A DNA stretch of 20,414 bases, from assembly GCA_964407825.1 (NCBI GenBank), contig CAYOXD010000054.1, positions 1 to 20,414 of the forward strand. The letters are read 5' to 3'. Below, piece after piece: positions 6,977 to 15,131 of this stretch. This stretch comes from CAYOXD01 sp964407825. GTDB taxonomy: Bacteria > Desulfobacterota > Desulfobacteria > Desulfobacterales > JAFDDL01. Within the stretch, counting starts at the first letter, position 1; every line of letters starts with the position of its first letter. Under the pieces are notes generated by a model, which was given only the letters and a program-made list of their open reading frames with translations, had not been told where the DNA came from and did no database searches. The translations under genes and the position numbers were made by a program.

Positions 6977-7903
6977 ATGAAAACCAAGCCGACCATTTTG
7001 ATCGCGCTGGGCGGAAACGCCCTGATTCGTAAGGGCCAGCAGGGCACGGCGCAGGAGCAGCTGGAAAACCTCGTGCTGCCCATGAAACAGGTGGCCTCGC
7101 TGGCACGTACCTGCAACCTGGTAATCACCCACGGTAACGGCCCCCATGTGGGAAACCTGCTGCTGCAGCAGGAAACCTGCCGCCAGGTGCCGAGCATGCC
7201 TTTGGACATTGTCGGCGCCATGACCCAGGGGCAGATCGGATACATGATCGAATCCTGCCTGGACACGGCCCTTATGGAAGAGGGTGTCGAGGATCGGTAT
7301 TTTCTGACCCTTATCACTTACGTGGTGGTGGACGAGGCCGATCCACACCTGCTGAACCCCTCCAAGCCCATCGGTCCCCGCTACACCCGGGAGGAGGCCC
7401 GGAATCTGCCCTATCGGCTGATTGAGACCGATGGGGGGATGCGCAGGGTGGTGGCCTCCCCCAGCCCCGTCACCATCGTGGAGCACCGTGAAATTAAGCG
7501 GCTAATCGACGAAAACTTCATCGTGATCTGCTGTGGCGGGGGGGGGATCCCCGTGGTACGCCGGGGCAAACGATTCCAGGGGGTGGAGGCGGTCATCGAC
7601 AAGGACCTGGCTTCCGCCGTTCTGGCCCGGGATATCGGCGCCGACCTGTTCGTCATCGCAACGGATGTCCCCGGAGCGGCCATCCACCGGGGAACCCCCA
7701 GGGAGACGGTGCTGGAACGGGTTCCGGTGGCCGATCTCATGACCTATCTGGCAGAGGGGCACTTTCCGGACGGATCCATGGGGCCCAAGGTTGAGGCGAT
7801 ACTCCGCTTTTTCAAGGCCACCGGAAAGAAGGGCGTCATTTGCCACCTCTCCGATATCACCGCCGCAGTCGCCGGCGAGGCGGGTACCCGGCTGATCCCC
7901 TAA
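6977..7903 (+). CDS. arcC: Carbamate kinase
   Basis: Makes ATP from carbamoyl phosphate and ADP, releasing carbamate (then CO2 and ammonia). All family motifs are visible in 308 residues: ALGGNALI near the start, HGNGPHVGNLLLQQ, CCGGGGIPVV, ASAVLARDIGADLFVIATDV and GSMGPKVEA. Length is normal. Spacing in the operon is tight (27 bp after the carbamoyltransferase, 34 bp before the next gene). With the upstream enzyme it forms the substrate-level phosphorylation half of the arginine deiminase pathway. The ribosome binding site is poor (a purine run before the ATG). Confidence 0.95.
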   Translation: MKTKPTILIALGGNALIRKGQQGTAQEQLENLVLPMKQVASLARTCNLVITHGNGPHVGNLLLQQETCRQVPSMPLDIVGAMTQGQIGYMIESCLDTALMEEGVEDRYFLTLITYVVVDEADPHLLNPSKPIGPRYTREEARNLPYRLIETDGGMRRVVASPSPVTIVEHREIKRLIDENFIVICCGGGGIPVVRRGKRFQGVEAVIDKDLASAVLARDIGADLFVIATDVPGAAIHRGTPRETVLERVPVADLMTYLAEGHFPDGSMGPKVEAILRFFKATGKKGVICHLSDITAAVAGEAGTRLIP

Positions 7904-7937
7904 CACCCCTTAACCGGTCATGAATCAGGAGGATGCG

Positions 7938-9272
7938 ATGTCGAAACAGAAGGTACTGATCCTGGGCGCGGCGGGTCGTGATTTCCATAATTTCAACATG
8001 TGCTTTCGCAAGAACCGGGCGGTGCAGGTGGTGGGGTTTACGGCCACACAGATCCCTGACATCGAGGATCGCAGATATCCGGCCGCCCTGGCCGGTCCCC
8101 AATACCCTGAAGGAATCCCCATTCATCCGGAATCCGATCTTCCCCGGCTTATCGTCGCGCTCGGGGTGGACGCCTGCCTCTTCTCCTACAGCGATGTTTC
8201 CAACCAGCACGTGATGGAATTGAGCGCCGTGGTTCACGCCGCGGGAGCCGATTTCATTCTGCCCGGTCCCTCCAAAACCCAAATCCGGTGCAAGAAACCG
8301 GTGGTTTCCGTGGGGGCCGTGCGCACCGGATGCGGCAAGAGTCAGACGGCCCGGAGAATCATCGATCTGCTGATGGAAAGCGGTCGTCGGGTGGTGGCCA
8401 TTCGTCATCCCATGCCCTACGGGGACCTGGCACTTCAGGCGGTGCAGCGCTTTGCCGACCTCGCGGATCTGGATCGACACCACTGCACCATTGAGGAGAT
8501 GGAGGAGTACGAGCCCCATATCGCTCGGGGGAACGTGATCTATGCCGGAGTGGATTACGAGGCCATCGTGCGAGCCGCCGAGAAGGACCCCAAGGGCTGC
8601 GATGTCCTGCTCTGGGATGGGGGCAACAACGATCTGCCCTTCCTGAAACCGGACCTTCACATCACGGTATGCGACCCCCACCGGCCCGGCCACGAACGCA
8701 CCTACTACCCCGGGACCGCCAATCTGAAAATGGCCCATGCCGTGGTCATCAACAAGGTGGACAGCGCCGATGCCGCCGATATCGATACGGTTCGCCGGCA
8801 TATCGCGGCGCTCAATCCCACCGCCGCGGTGGTGGATGCCGCCTCCCCCCTGGTCATGGAAAATCCGGATCTTGTCCGGGGCAAGCGGGTACTGGTGATC
8901 GAGGACGGACCGACCCTGACCCATGGAGAAATGAAGATCGGTGCCGGAACCCTGGCTGCCCGGAAATTCGGCGCTGCCACCCTTGTGGATCCGAGGCCCT
9001 ACGCGGTGGGCCGTCTTGCCGACACCTTCCGGCGCTATCCCGGTATCGGCTGCCTCCTCCCGGCCATGGGGTACAGCCCTGAGCAACTGGCTGACCTGGA
9101 GGCCACGATTGCAAAGACCCCCTGCGATGCGGTGGTGGTCGGCACCCCCATCGACCTGAAACGCATCCTCCGGATTGCCCATCCCAACACCCGGGTTTTT
9201 TACAGCCTCCAGGAGATCGGTAAACCGGATCTGCTAGACGTCCTGAGGCGGTGCCCGGCGCTTTTCAAGTAG
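7938..9272 (+). CDS. Cyclic 2,3-diphosphoglycerate synthetase-like P-loop protein
   Basis: A 444-residue soluble protein of the family named after archaeal cyclic 2,3-diphosphoglycerate synthetase, though its substrate in bacteria is not established. It opens with a Rossmann-like glycine motif (VLILGAAGRDFHNFN). In the middle there is a glycine-rich phosphate loop, GAVRTGCGKSQTAR (126-139), then WDGGNND (227-233) and NKVDSA (272-277), which looks like a G4-type nucleotide specificity motif. So it probably binds GTP or ATP. ATG 7938 is fixed by AGGAGG at 7927-7932. It is the last gene of the usp-carbamoyltransferase-arcC unit. A thermolyte-making role seems unlikely here; a carbamoyl-phosphate-linked or regulatory job is inferred only from context. 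Confidence 0.75.
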   Translation: MSKQKVLILGAAGRDFHNFNMCFRKNRAVQVVGFTATQIPDIEDRRYPAALAGPQYPEGIPIHPESDLPRLIVALGVDACLFSYSDVSNQHVMELSAVVHAAGADFILPGPSKTQIRCKKPVVSVGAVRTGCGKSQTARRIIDLLMESGRRVVAIRHPMPYGDLALQAVQRFADLADLDRHHCTIEEMEEYEPHIARGNVIYAGVDYEAIVRAAEKDPKGCDVLLWDGGNNDLPFLKPDLHITVCDPHRPGHERTYYPGTANLKMAHAVVINKVDSADAADIDTVRRHIAALNPTAAVVDAASPLVMENPDLVRGKRVLVIEDGPTLTHGEMKIGAGTLAARKFGAATLVDPRPYAVGRLADTFRRYPGIGCLLPAMGYSPEQLADLEATIAKTPCDAVVVGTPIDLKRILRIAHPNTRVFYSLQEIGKPDLLDVLRRCPALFK

Positions 9273-9302
9273 CGTCTACAATAATCCCTTTTATACCTTT
9301 AC

Positions 9303-9330
9303 TTGAATATTGTATCATGTTACATAATAC
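9303..9330 (+). promoter_or_regulatory. Candidate promoter of the dksA-PHP-rnc operon
   Basis: TTGAAT (9303-9308), a 16-base spacer and TAATAC (9325-9330) lie in an AT-rich 96-base gap after the previous operon. The predicted start would leave a leader of about 30 bases with AAGGGAG at 9354-9360. No terminator is seen between the two operons, so read-through is possible. Confidence 0.5.
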
Positions 9331-9368
9331 CACTTCGGAAATTGTTAGGTAGCAAGGGAGAGACGCCC

Positions 9369-9731
9369 ATGGACAAAAAAACTCTTGAATATTTCAAGCA
9401 ATATCTTTCAGATCGCCTTAATGAGCTGTTGTCCCAGGCGGACGACACCGTTTCGGATATGACCGGGCCGAGTGACAATTTCCCTGATCCTACAGACCGG
9501 GCCTCCCTTGAGGCGGATCGCAATTTTATGCTGCGAATCCGCGACCGGGAAAGCAAATTGATCAAGAAGATCAAGAAGGCATTGGATCGCATCGAAAACG
9601 GCACCTTCGGCATATGCGAATCATGCGGCGAGGATATCTCCATAAATCGTCTCAAGGCAAGACCGGTCACCACCCAATGCATCGAATGCAAGACCAAAGA
9701 AGAGGCGATGGAAAAAGCTCTTGGTATTTGA
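9369..9731 (+). CDS. DksA/TraR-type zinc-finger regulator
   Basis: A 120-residue DksA-family protein, expected to bind the RNA polymerase secondary channel and tune initiation, possibly with ppGpp. It has the coiled-coil tip motif D40-PT-D43-R-A45, matching the DxxDxA needed for DksA activity. The C-terminal C4 zinc finger uses C83, C86, C104 and C107. The helices on either side of the tip form the predicted coiled coil. It is somewhat shorter than E. coli DksA (151 residues), as in many delta-type homologues. ATG 9369 is preferred over the upstream ATG 9303 because AAGGGAG lies eight bases before it and homology starts there. It overlaps the next gene by 11 bp. Confidence 0.88.
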   Translation: MDKKTLEYFKQYLSDRLNELLSQADDTVSDMTGPSDNFPDPTDRASLEADRNFMLRIRDRESKLIKKIKKALDRIENGTFGICESCGEDISINRLKARPVTTQCIECKTKEEAMEKALGI

Positions 9732-10590
9732 TTCGTCCGCATTCATCGATCTCCACATCCACTCGACGGCATCGGACGGATCGCTTTCGGCACCCACACT
9801 CATCAGGGAGGCGAGGAGGCTCGGACTGTCCGCCATCGCCATCACGGACCATGACACCCTCACCGGGGTTCGGGAAGCGTTCAGCAGCGGGATCCCCGCC
9901 GGGATCGACTTTGTTTCCGGTGTCGAACTCAGCGCCAGCGCGCCCGCCCAATTTCCCATCTCGGGCAGCATGCATCTTCTGGGATACAATGTCGACCTGG
10001 AGGATCCCGACCTGAACCGTGAACTGGCCAGGCTTCAAGAGGCCCGCGCCAACCGAAACCCCGAAATCGTCCGGCTGCTGAATCGCCTGGGGTTCCAGAT
10101 ATCCTACGAAGCCCTCCTCTCCGTCTGTGAGGGGCAAATGAGCCGTCCCCACATCGCCCGCCACATGGTGGAAAGAGGGTTCGTATCCTCCATCGACGAG
10201 GCCTTCGATACCTACCTGAGTCAGGGCCGGCCGGCCTATGTAGATAAATACCGGATTGACTGGCGACGCGCCATCGAGGTCGTCCGCAACGCCGGTGGCG
10301 TGGCGGTTCTGGCGCATCCCTGCCTTCTTCGCCTGCCGGATGCCGGAATGATGGAAGCGTTGGTGACGCTCTTGAAATCCCACGGAATGAATGGGATCGA
10401 GGTCTTCTATCCGGAGCACAGTCCCGGCCAAACCGAATCCTATCGTGATCTGGCACGTGCCCACGGGCTTCTCATGACCGGAGGATCGGATTTCCACGGC
10501 GACTTGAATCCGGACATCCAGATGGGCAGGGGTCGCGGGGATTTGTTCATTCCCTACACCTGTTACCAGGAGTTGATTCAAGCGCCATGA
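9721..10590 (+). CDS. PHP-domain phosphoesterase, RNase AM/YciV-like
   Basis: A 289-residue polymerase-and-histidinol-phosphatase (PHP) family hydrolase. Metal-binding motifs appear in order: DLHIHSTASDG (H12, H14, D19), TDHD (42-45), GVELS (E69), RPHIARHM, AHP (H199) and GSDFHG (D257, H259). This set matches the 3',5'-nucleotide bisphosphatase / 5'-3' exoribonuclease RNase AM branch (YciV, TrpH). The start must be the TTG at 9721, because the catalytic DLHIH lies only ten residues in and no ATG or GTG is available; it overlaps dksA by 11 bp, suggesting translational coupling. It ends in a 4-bp ATGA overlap with rnc. Substrate (pAp or RNA 5' ends) is inferred from family. Confidence 0.85.
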   Translation: MVFDSSAFIDLHIHSTASDGSLSAPTLIREARRLGLSAIAITDHDTLTGVREAFSSGIPAGIDFVSGVELSASAPAQFPISGSMHLLGYNVDLEDPDLNRELARLQEARANRNPEIVRLLNRLGFQISYEALLSVCEGQMSRPHIARHMVERGFVSSIDEAFDTYLSQGRPAYVDKYRIDWRRAIEVVRNAGGVAVLAHPCLLRLPDAGMMEALVTLLKSHGMNGIEVFYPEHSPGQTESYRDLARAHGLLMTGGSDFHGDLNPDIQMGRGRGDLFIPYTCYQELIQAP

Positions 10591-11282
10591 CCGCCTCCCC
10601 CCTCGACCTGTTGCAGCAAAAGCTGGGATACCGGTTCTCGGATCCCGCCCATTTGCACGAGGCGGTGCGCCACAGCTCCTATGTAAACGAATCGACTGAG
10701 AAAGACCTGCGGGACAACGAGCGGCTTGAGTTCCTGGGGGATGCGGTCGTCAATCTGGTGGTGGGGCATGTCCTGATGATGCAATATCCCTTTATGGATG
10801 AGGGCGATCTGTCCCGTACGCGCGCAGGACTCGTCAATGAACAGGAATTGGCCGTCCTGGCCAGAACCCTGGGCCTCGGCGACTGCCTGCTTCTGGGAAA
10901 GGGCGAGGACCAGGCCAACGGCCGGGAAAAACCGTCCATTCTGGCGGACGCCCTGGAGGCGCTCGCGGCGGCCATCTATCTGGATGGAGGCTTCACCAAT
11001 GCCTTCGAGGTGCTCTCGATCCATTTTTCCGCCAGGTTGAAGGAAATGCCGACTCCCGCAGTCCCCTTGGATTACAAGAGCCGTCTCCAGGAACTGGTTC
11101 AGCTGAAGCTGCGCATCACCCCCCAGTACCGGCTGATCGATGAGAGCGGGCCCGACCATGACAAGACCTTCCGCGCCCGGATCACCGTCGGCGAACTGAC
11201 CGCCGAGGGCACGGGAAAGAGCAAAAAGGCAGCGGAGCAGGAGGCCGCCCACAACGCCCTGGCCGTCCTGGCTCCCTCCTGA
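10587..11282 (+). CDS. rnc: Ribonuclease III
   Basis: Double-stranded RNA endonuclease that processes rRNA precursors and structured mRNAs. The 231-residue protein has the signature NERLEFLGDAV (E45, E48, D52) and the second catalytic pair in ADALEAL (D121, E124). A complete C-terminal dsRNA-binding domain (about 160-228) ends in GKSKKAAEQEAAHNAL. The ATG overlaps the stop of the PHP gene as ATGA, so translation is probably coupled. Neighbouring era, which RNase III often accompanies as an operon partner, is instead about 7 kb further along. Confidence 0.97.
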   Translation: MTASPLDLLQQKLGYRFSDPAHLHEAVRHSSYVNESTEKDLRDNERLEFLGDAVVNLVVGHVLMMQYPFMDEGDLSRTRAGLVNEQELAVLARTLGLGDCLLLGKGEDQANGREKPSILADALEALAAAIYLDGGFTNAFEVLSIHFSARLKEMPTPAVPLDYKSRLQELVQLKLRITPQYRLIDESGPDHDKTFRARITVGELTAEGTGKSKKAAEQEAAHNALAVLAPS

Positions 11283-11299
11283 AACGGGAATGGCCGCAG

Positions 11300-12355
11300 A
11301 TGCCCCTGAAAATCCTTCCCCTCTTCATCCCCCATGCCGGATGCCCCCACCGTTGCGTATTCTGCAACCAGGAGCGCATCACCGGCACTTACGGGGATCC
11401 GTTGGATCCCTCACGCATCCGGGAGGACATCCGCCGCTTTATAGCCCACCTGCCACCTGAGGCGGACCCGGTCCAGGCGGCCTTCTACGGCGGCAATTTT
11501 CTGGGCCTGCCCGAAAGCCGGATGCGGATGCTGCTGGAAGCAACGCGCTTCGGGGAGGCCCGGCGGCGCATCCGAGGCATTCGTTTTTCCACGCGACCGG
11601 ATACGGTCATCCCGCAACGACTGGATCTTCTGGCTGATTATACCGTTCTTGCCGTCGAGTTGGGAGCCCAATCCATGGATGACGAGGTGCTGGCAAGATC
11701 CCGACGTGGACATGCCGCCAGCAATACCCGGGAGGCCGTCGCTCTCCTGAGGGAACGCGGATATGTCATAGGGGTGCAGCTCATGGTGGGGCTGCCGGGG
11801 GACGACGAGGACCGCGCCCTTGCCTCCGCCATACAGATTGCCGATCTGCGTCCCGATTTTGTCCGCATCTATCCCACGCTGGTGCTGGATGGAAGCGCCC
11901 TCGCCGGAGAACTCGCCCGGGGTGCCTATACCCCCTGGTCCCTGGAGCGAAGCGTCGAGCTGGTCAAGCAGATGTGGTGGACTTTCAATGGGAGGAAGAT
12001 ACCCGTCATCCGCATGGGGCTTCAGGCCACCGCCGAACTCGATGGTGGCGCCACCGTTCTGGCCGGCCCCTATCACCCGGCATTTGGTCACCTGGTGCTC
12101 TCGGAGATCACCCTGGAAAGAGCCCTGGAGGCCTTGAAAAACGCCGATCTTACCGCTTCCCGCCTCGAGGGCCGCCATCTCGAGATCGGTGTGCATCCCA
12201 GGCGTCTGTCGCGCATGCGGGGGCAGAACAACGCCAATGTCCACCGGTTGAAACGGATGTTCCCCCTGGCCGGCCTCACCATCCGCCCGGATCCCAGCCT
12301 GGAGCCGGACGGCGTCACTGTTTCCACTTTTTCCTTAGGGTCCACGCAAAAATAA
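11300..12355 (+). CDS. Short Elp3-like radical SAM protein
   Basis: A 351-residue radical S-adenosylmethionine enzyme. The 4Fe-4S motif is C15-PHR-C19-VF-C22, at the very N-terminus. Downstream, FYGGNFLGLP, ELGAQSMDDEVLARSRRGH and VGLPGDD are typical of the Elp3/COG1243-type core fold. Unlike full Elp3 (over 500 residues), it ends without a GNAT acetyltransferase domain, so tRNA wobble-uridine modification of the Elp3 kind is not assured. It begins 17 bp after rnc with a weak ribosome binding site; I recall homologues lying next to rnc in other bacteria too. Substrate unknown. Confidence 0.85.
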   Translation: MPLKILPLFIPHAGCPHRCVFCNQERITGTYGDPLDPSRIREDIRRFIAHLPPEADPVQAAFYGGNFLGLPESRMRMLLEATRFGEARRRIRGIRFSTRPDTVIPQRLDLLADYTVLAVELGAQSMDDEVLARSRRGHAASNTREAVALLRERGYVIGVQLMVGLPGDDEDRALASAIQIADLRPDFVRIYPTLVLDGSALAGELARGAYTPWSLERSVELVKQMWWTFNGRKIPVIRMGLQATAELDGGATVLAGPYHPAFGHLVLSEITLERALEALKNADLTASRLEGRHLEIGVHPRRLSRMRGQNNANVHRLKRMFPLAGLTIRPDPSLEPDGVTVSTFSLGSTQK

Positions 12356-12420
12356 CGTTGCATTTTAGGGCCGCTGATTTGGGTCATGTTCGCGTGATCG
12401 GTTACGGTAAAAACCGCAGG

Positions 12421-12435
12421 AATAGTCGAACTATT
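12421..12435. other. Short hairpin between convergent genes
   Basis: AATAGT-cga-ACTATT is a perfect 6-bp stem with a 3-base loop, between the ends of the radical SAM and PBP1A genes. It is followed by only a short T stretch and is AT-rich, so it is at best a weak bidirectional terminator. No better terminator is seen in this 89-base gap. Confidence 0.3.
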
Positions 12436-12444
12436 TCATTGATC

Positions 12445-14850
12445 CTATAGATCCGACTTATACAGATCCGCCGGAGCGGTCAGCGCCTCCGGCGCCTTGG
12501 TATACGTGGTGGGCTGGGTTCCCTCCTTGAACACCTCGAACCGGGTCTTTTTCGATTCCGGAATGGGCAGGAGCCCTGTTTTCGCATCGATTTTCGCGAA
12601 CACCACCCCATCGGGCACCTCGAACACCCGGACCGGTTTGTTCGCCAGGACACGCTTCATAAAGCCGAGCCAGATGGGACTTGCCGCCCGGGAGCCGGTC
12701 TCCCCCTTGCCAAGGGATTTTTCCTCGTCATACCCCACCCAGACACCGGTGATGTAACGGGGGGTATAGCCCATGAACCAGGCATCATGGAGGTCGTTGG
12801 TGGTGCCGGTCTTGCCCGCAACGGGCCGGTCGAGTTCGCGGACCCGCCATCCGGTCCCGGATCTGATGACACTTTCCATCATGCTGGTGATGATATACGC
12901 CGTTGTCTTGTCGATGACCTTCTTCCGGGTGGAGCTGTTGAGCTCCAGCACATTGCCGTCCCGGTCCACGATTTTGGTGATGAAAATAGGACGCACCAGG
13001 TAGCCGTAGTTGGCGAAAACAGAATAGGCGGTAAGCAGTTCCTTGAGGGAAAGCCCGGACGAGCCCAAGGCGATGGACAAATCCCGGTGAATGGGAGACG
13101 TGATTCCCAGTTTCCTTGCGTAATCGATGGTGTAGCCGATACCGATGTCCCTCAGGAGCTTGATGGAGATGATATTACACGAGTGGGTCAGCGCATCGCG
13201 CAGAAGGGTGGGACCTTGAAATTTATCCTCATAGTTCTTGGGCTTCCATGTGAAGTGGGTCTCCTTGTCGGTGAACACAATGGGGGAATCGATAATCACC
13301 GAGGCCGGCGTGTATCCCTTGTCAATGGCCGCTGCATAGATAATCGGTTTGAAAGCCGAGCCAGGCTGGCGCCGGGACTGGATGGCGCGGTTGAACTGAT
13401 TCTTGCTGAAATCCGAACCGCCCACCATGGCCTTGACGTAGCCGGTTTCCGCCTCGATGCACATCAGCGCCGCCTGCGCCGTGGGGGTCTGATCCAGGGC
13501 CAAGGGAAAAATGCCGTCCTTGTCCGCCGCGGCCTTGACCCTGACCTGGATGACATCTCCGACGGAGAGGACATCTCCTGGATGACGTACCTGGGCCTGA
13601 TAATAGGCGACCTCCGGATTGGGCTTGCGCGCCCAGCGCATGTCCGCCAGGGCGATGACACCCGTCCCCCCGGCCAGGCGGACCCGGACCTGGTTCTTGC
13701 TGTTGTCCACGCCCACCACCACCCCGGTGGTCCGGAGCCCCGGTGTGAGGGCAACCGGATCCGCCTGGGTTTCCAAGCGCTTCAAATACGGTTCGATTTC
13801 CGAAGCCGCCAGATGCTTCAGGGGCCCCCGGTAGCCCTCCCGCTTGTCCAAGCTCCGGAGTCCGGCCTCGATCTGCTCCCGGGCGGCCTTCTGCATTTCG
13901 ATATTGACGGCCGTATAGATCTTGAGCCCCCCCTTGTAGAGGGCATCCGCTCCATATTTCTGTTCCACATACTGACGGACATACTCCGTGTAGTAGGGGA
14001 CCTCGTCGATGAACCAGTTTTTTCGCTCCTTTATATCCAGCGGGGCGTTGATGGCCTCGGCGGCCTGGATCTTGGTGATGTAGCCCTCCACCACCATCCG
14101 GTTCAGCACATAAATCTGTCGCTGCTTGGCCAGTTTGGGGTGCCGGAAGGGCGAATACCGGCTGGGGGCCTGGGGCAGACCGGCCAGGACGGCACATTCG
14201 GCCAGATTCAGGTCCTGGACCGATTTCCCGAAATAGTTTTCGGCGGCCGCCTCCACCCCATAGGCGCCGTGTCCCAGGTAGATCTGATTCAGGTAGAGAT
14301 AGAGCACCTCATCCTTGGAGAAGGTTTTATCGATCCGGTAGGCCAGAATGGCCTCCTTGATCTTCCGGATATAGCTCCTTGTCGGCGTCAGGAAAAACGA
14401 TTTGGCCACCTGCTGGGTGATGGTGCTGCCGCCCTGGACGATGGTGCCCGCTTCGAGGTTCTTGAAAAATGCCCGAATGATGCTGATGAAGTCGATTCCC
14501 GGGTGCTCGTAAAAACGAGAATCCTCGGCGGAGACAAAGGCCTGCAGGAGCATCCGCGGCATTCGACTCAAGGGAACCACGATCCGCCGTTCCTTGCAGA
14601 ATTCAGCAATTTTGTGATTGTCCTCGGAGTAGACCGTGCTAATGACGGGGGGAGCGTAATCGGCCAGGGTGGTGATTTTGGGAAGCCCCCGGCTCAGGTG
14701 GTAATAGAGACCGGCACCGGCAAGCCCGCCGGCCACCACAAGGACCAGCATGATCCAGGCCGCGACTTTGAGAAGCTTGCGGATCAGTCCGCCCGGCTCC
14801 TTCCGGACCCTGTTTTTTTTAATGTCAGATCTGGTTCTATTTTTTGGCAT
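12445..14850 (-). CDS. Penicillin-binding protein 1A (bifunctional transglycosylase/transpeptidase)
   Basis: Builds peptidoglycan from lipid II in the periplasm. The 801-residue class A PBP has a basic cytoplasmic tail, a single membrane anchor (about 27-50), a GT51 glycosyltransferase and a transpeptidase. GT51 carries AEDSRFYEHPG (catalytic E109), GGSTITQQ and YLNQIYLG. An OB-like insert (about 365-460) is typical of PBP1A. The transpeptidase has S498-AFK (nucleophile), S557-CN and K680-TG. All catalytic residues are present. The start at 14850 is preceded by AAAGGGAAA, a close-spaced ribosome binding site. It is monocistronic, convergent with the radical SAM gene and divergent from the his operon. 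A gene symbol such as mrcA or ponA would fit. Confidence 0.96.
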   Translation of the reverse strand: MPKNRTRSDIKKNRVRKEPGGLIRKLLKVAAWIMLVLVVAGGLAGAGLYYHLSRGLPKITTLADYAPPVISTVYSEDNHKIAEFCKERRIVVPLSRMPRMLLQAFVSAEDSRFYEHPGIDFISIIRAFFKNLEAGTIVQGGSTITQQVAKSFFLTPTRSYIRKIKEAILAYRIDKTFSKDEVLYLYLNQIYLGHGAYGVEAAAENYFGKSVQDLNLAECAVLAGLPQAPSRYSPFRHPKLAKQRQIYVLNRMVVEGYITKIQAAEAINAPLDIKERKNWFIDEVPYYTEYVRQYVEQKYGADALYKGGLKIYTAVNIEMQKAAREQIEAGLRSLDKREGYRGPLKHLAASEIEPYLKRLETQADPVALTPGLRTTGVVVGVDNSKNQVRVRLAGGTGVIALADMRWARKPNPEVAYYQAQVRHPGDVLSVGDVIQVRVKAAADKDGIFPLALDQTPTAQAALMCIEAETGYVKAMVGGSDFSKNQFNRAIQSRRQPGSAFKPIIYAAAIDKGYTPASVIIDSPIVFTDKETHFTWKPKNYEDKFQGPTLLRDALTHSCNIISIKLLRDIGIGYTIDYARKLGITSPIHRDLSIALGSSGLSLKELLTAYSVFANYGYLVRPIFITKIVDRDGNVLELNSSTRKKVIDKTTAYIITSMMESVIRSGTGWRVRELDRPVAGKTGTTNDLHDAWFMGYTPRYITGVWVGYDEEKSLGKGETGSRAASPIWLGFMKRVLANKPVRVFEVPDGVVFAKIDAKTGLLPIPESKKTRFEVFKEGTQPTTYTKAPEALTAPADLYKSDL

Positions 14851-14935
14851 TTTCCCTTTGACCCCTCACATGACGCTTACACTTTCCACCTATCCTAGGG
14901 TGGCAGCGTTACCAAATATACCACATGAAAGCAAG

Positions 14936-14973
14936 CGGCGCCGGACGCCGACGGCAATTCCCGGCGAATTGCC
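14936..14973. repeat. Two adjacent perfect hairpins upstream of PBP1A
   Basis: CGGCG-ccgga-CGCCG (14936-14950) is followed two bases later by GGCAATTC-ccggc-GAATTGCC (14953-14973). Both have 5-base loops. No T run follows on either strand. They lie in the 281-base divergent gap between the PBP1A gene and hisI, and could be protein-binding or mRNA leader structures for PBP1A. Confidence 0.4.
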
Positions 14974-15060
14974 CTGAGCGTTGCGCGGATCGCCTTATTC
15001 TCCTTTCGGCCAGTGGGCATGGGTTATTGAGCCGGAGGGAAACCCGCCTTATAAAAGGCA

Positions 15061-15089
15061 TTGACTTTTCACGGCTCAGCCGGTATATT
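15061..15089 (+). promoter_or_regulatory. Sigma-70 promoter of the hisI operon
   Basis: TTGACT (15061-15066), a 17-base spacer and TATATT (15084-15089) give five of six matches in both boxes. Transcription would start near 15096, leaving about 35 bases of leader before hisI. That leader has no room for a his-type attenuator. Confidence 0.75.
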
Positions 15090-15131
15090 TTGCAGATTTT
15101 ATGTGGGGTTAGTCATTTAAGAGGGAAAGAG

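Noticed and set aside
5738..7486. 582-residue minus-strand frame across usp, carbamoyltransferase and carbamate kinase genes
   Set aside because: It spans three unrelated genes with clear catalytic motifs on the plus strand; long antisense openness follows from their codon bias.
7857..9182. 441-residue minus-strand frame opposite the cDPGS-like gene
   Set aside because: The plus-strand gene has a strong ribosome binding site and family motifs; the antisense translation has none.
12787..14898. 703-residue open frame on the plus strand opposite PBP1A
   Set aside because: It lies antisense to a gene with every class A PBP motif, has low-complexity composition typical of GC-rich shadow frames, and shows no recognisable domain.
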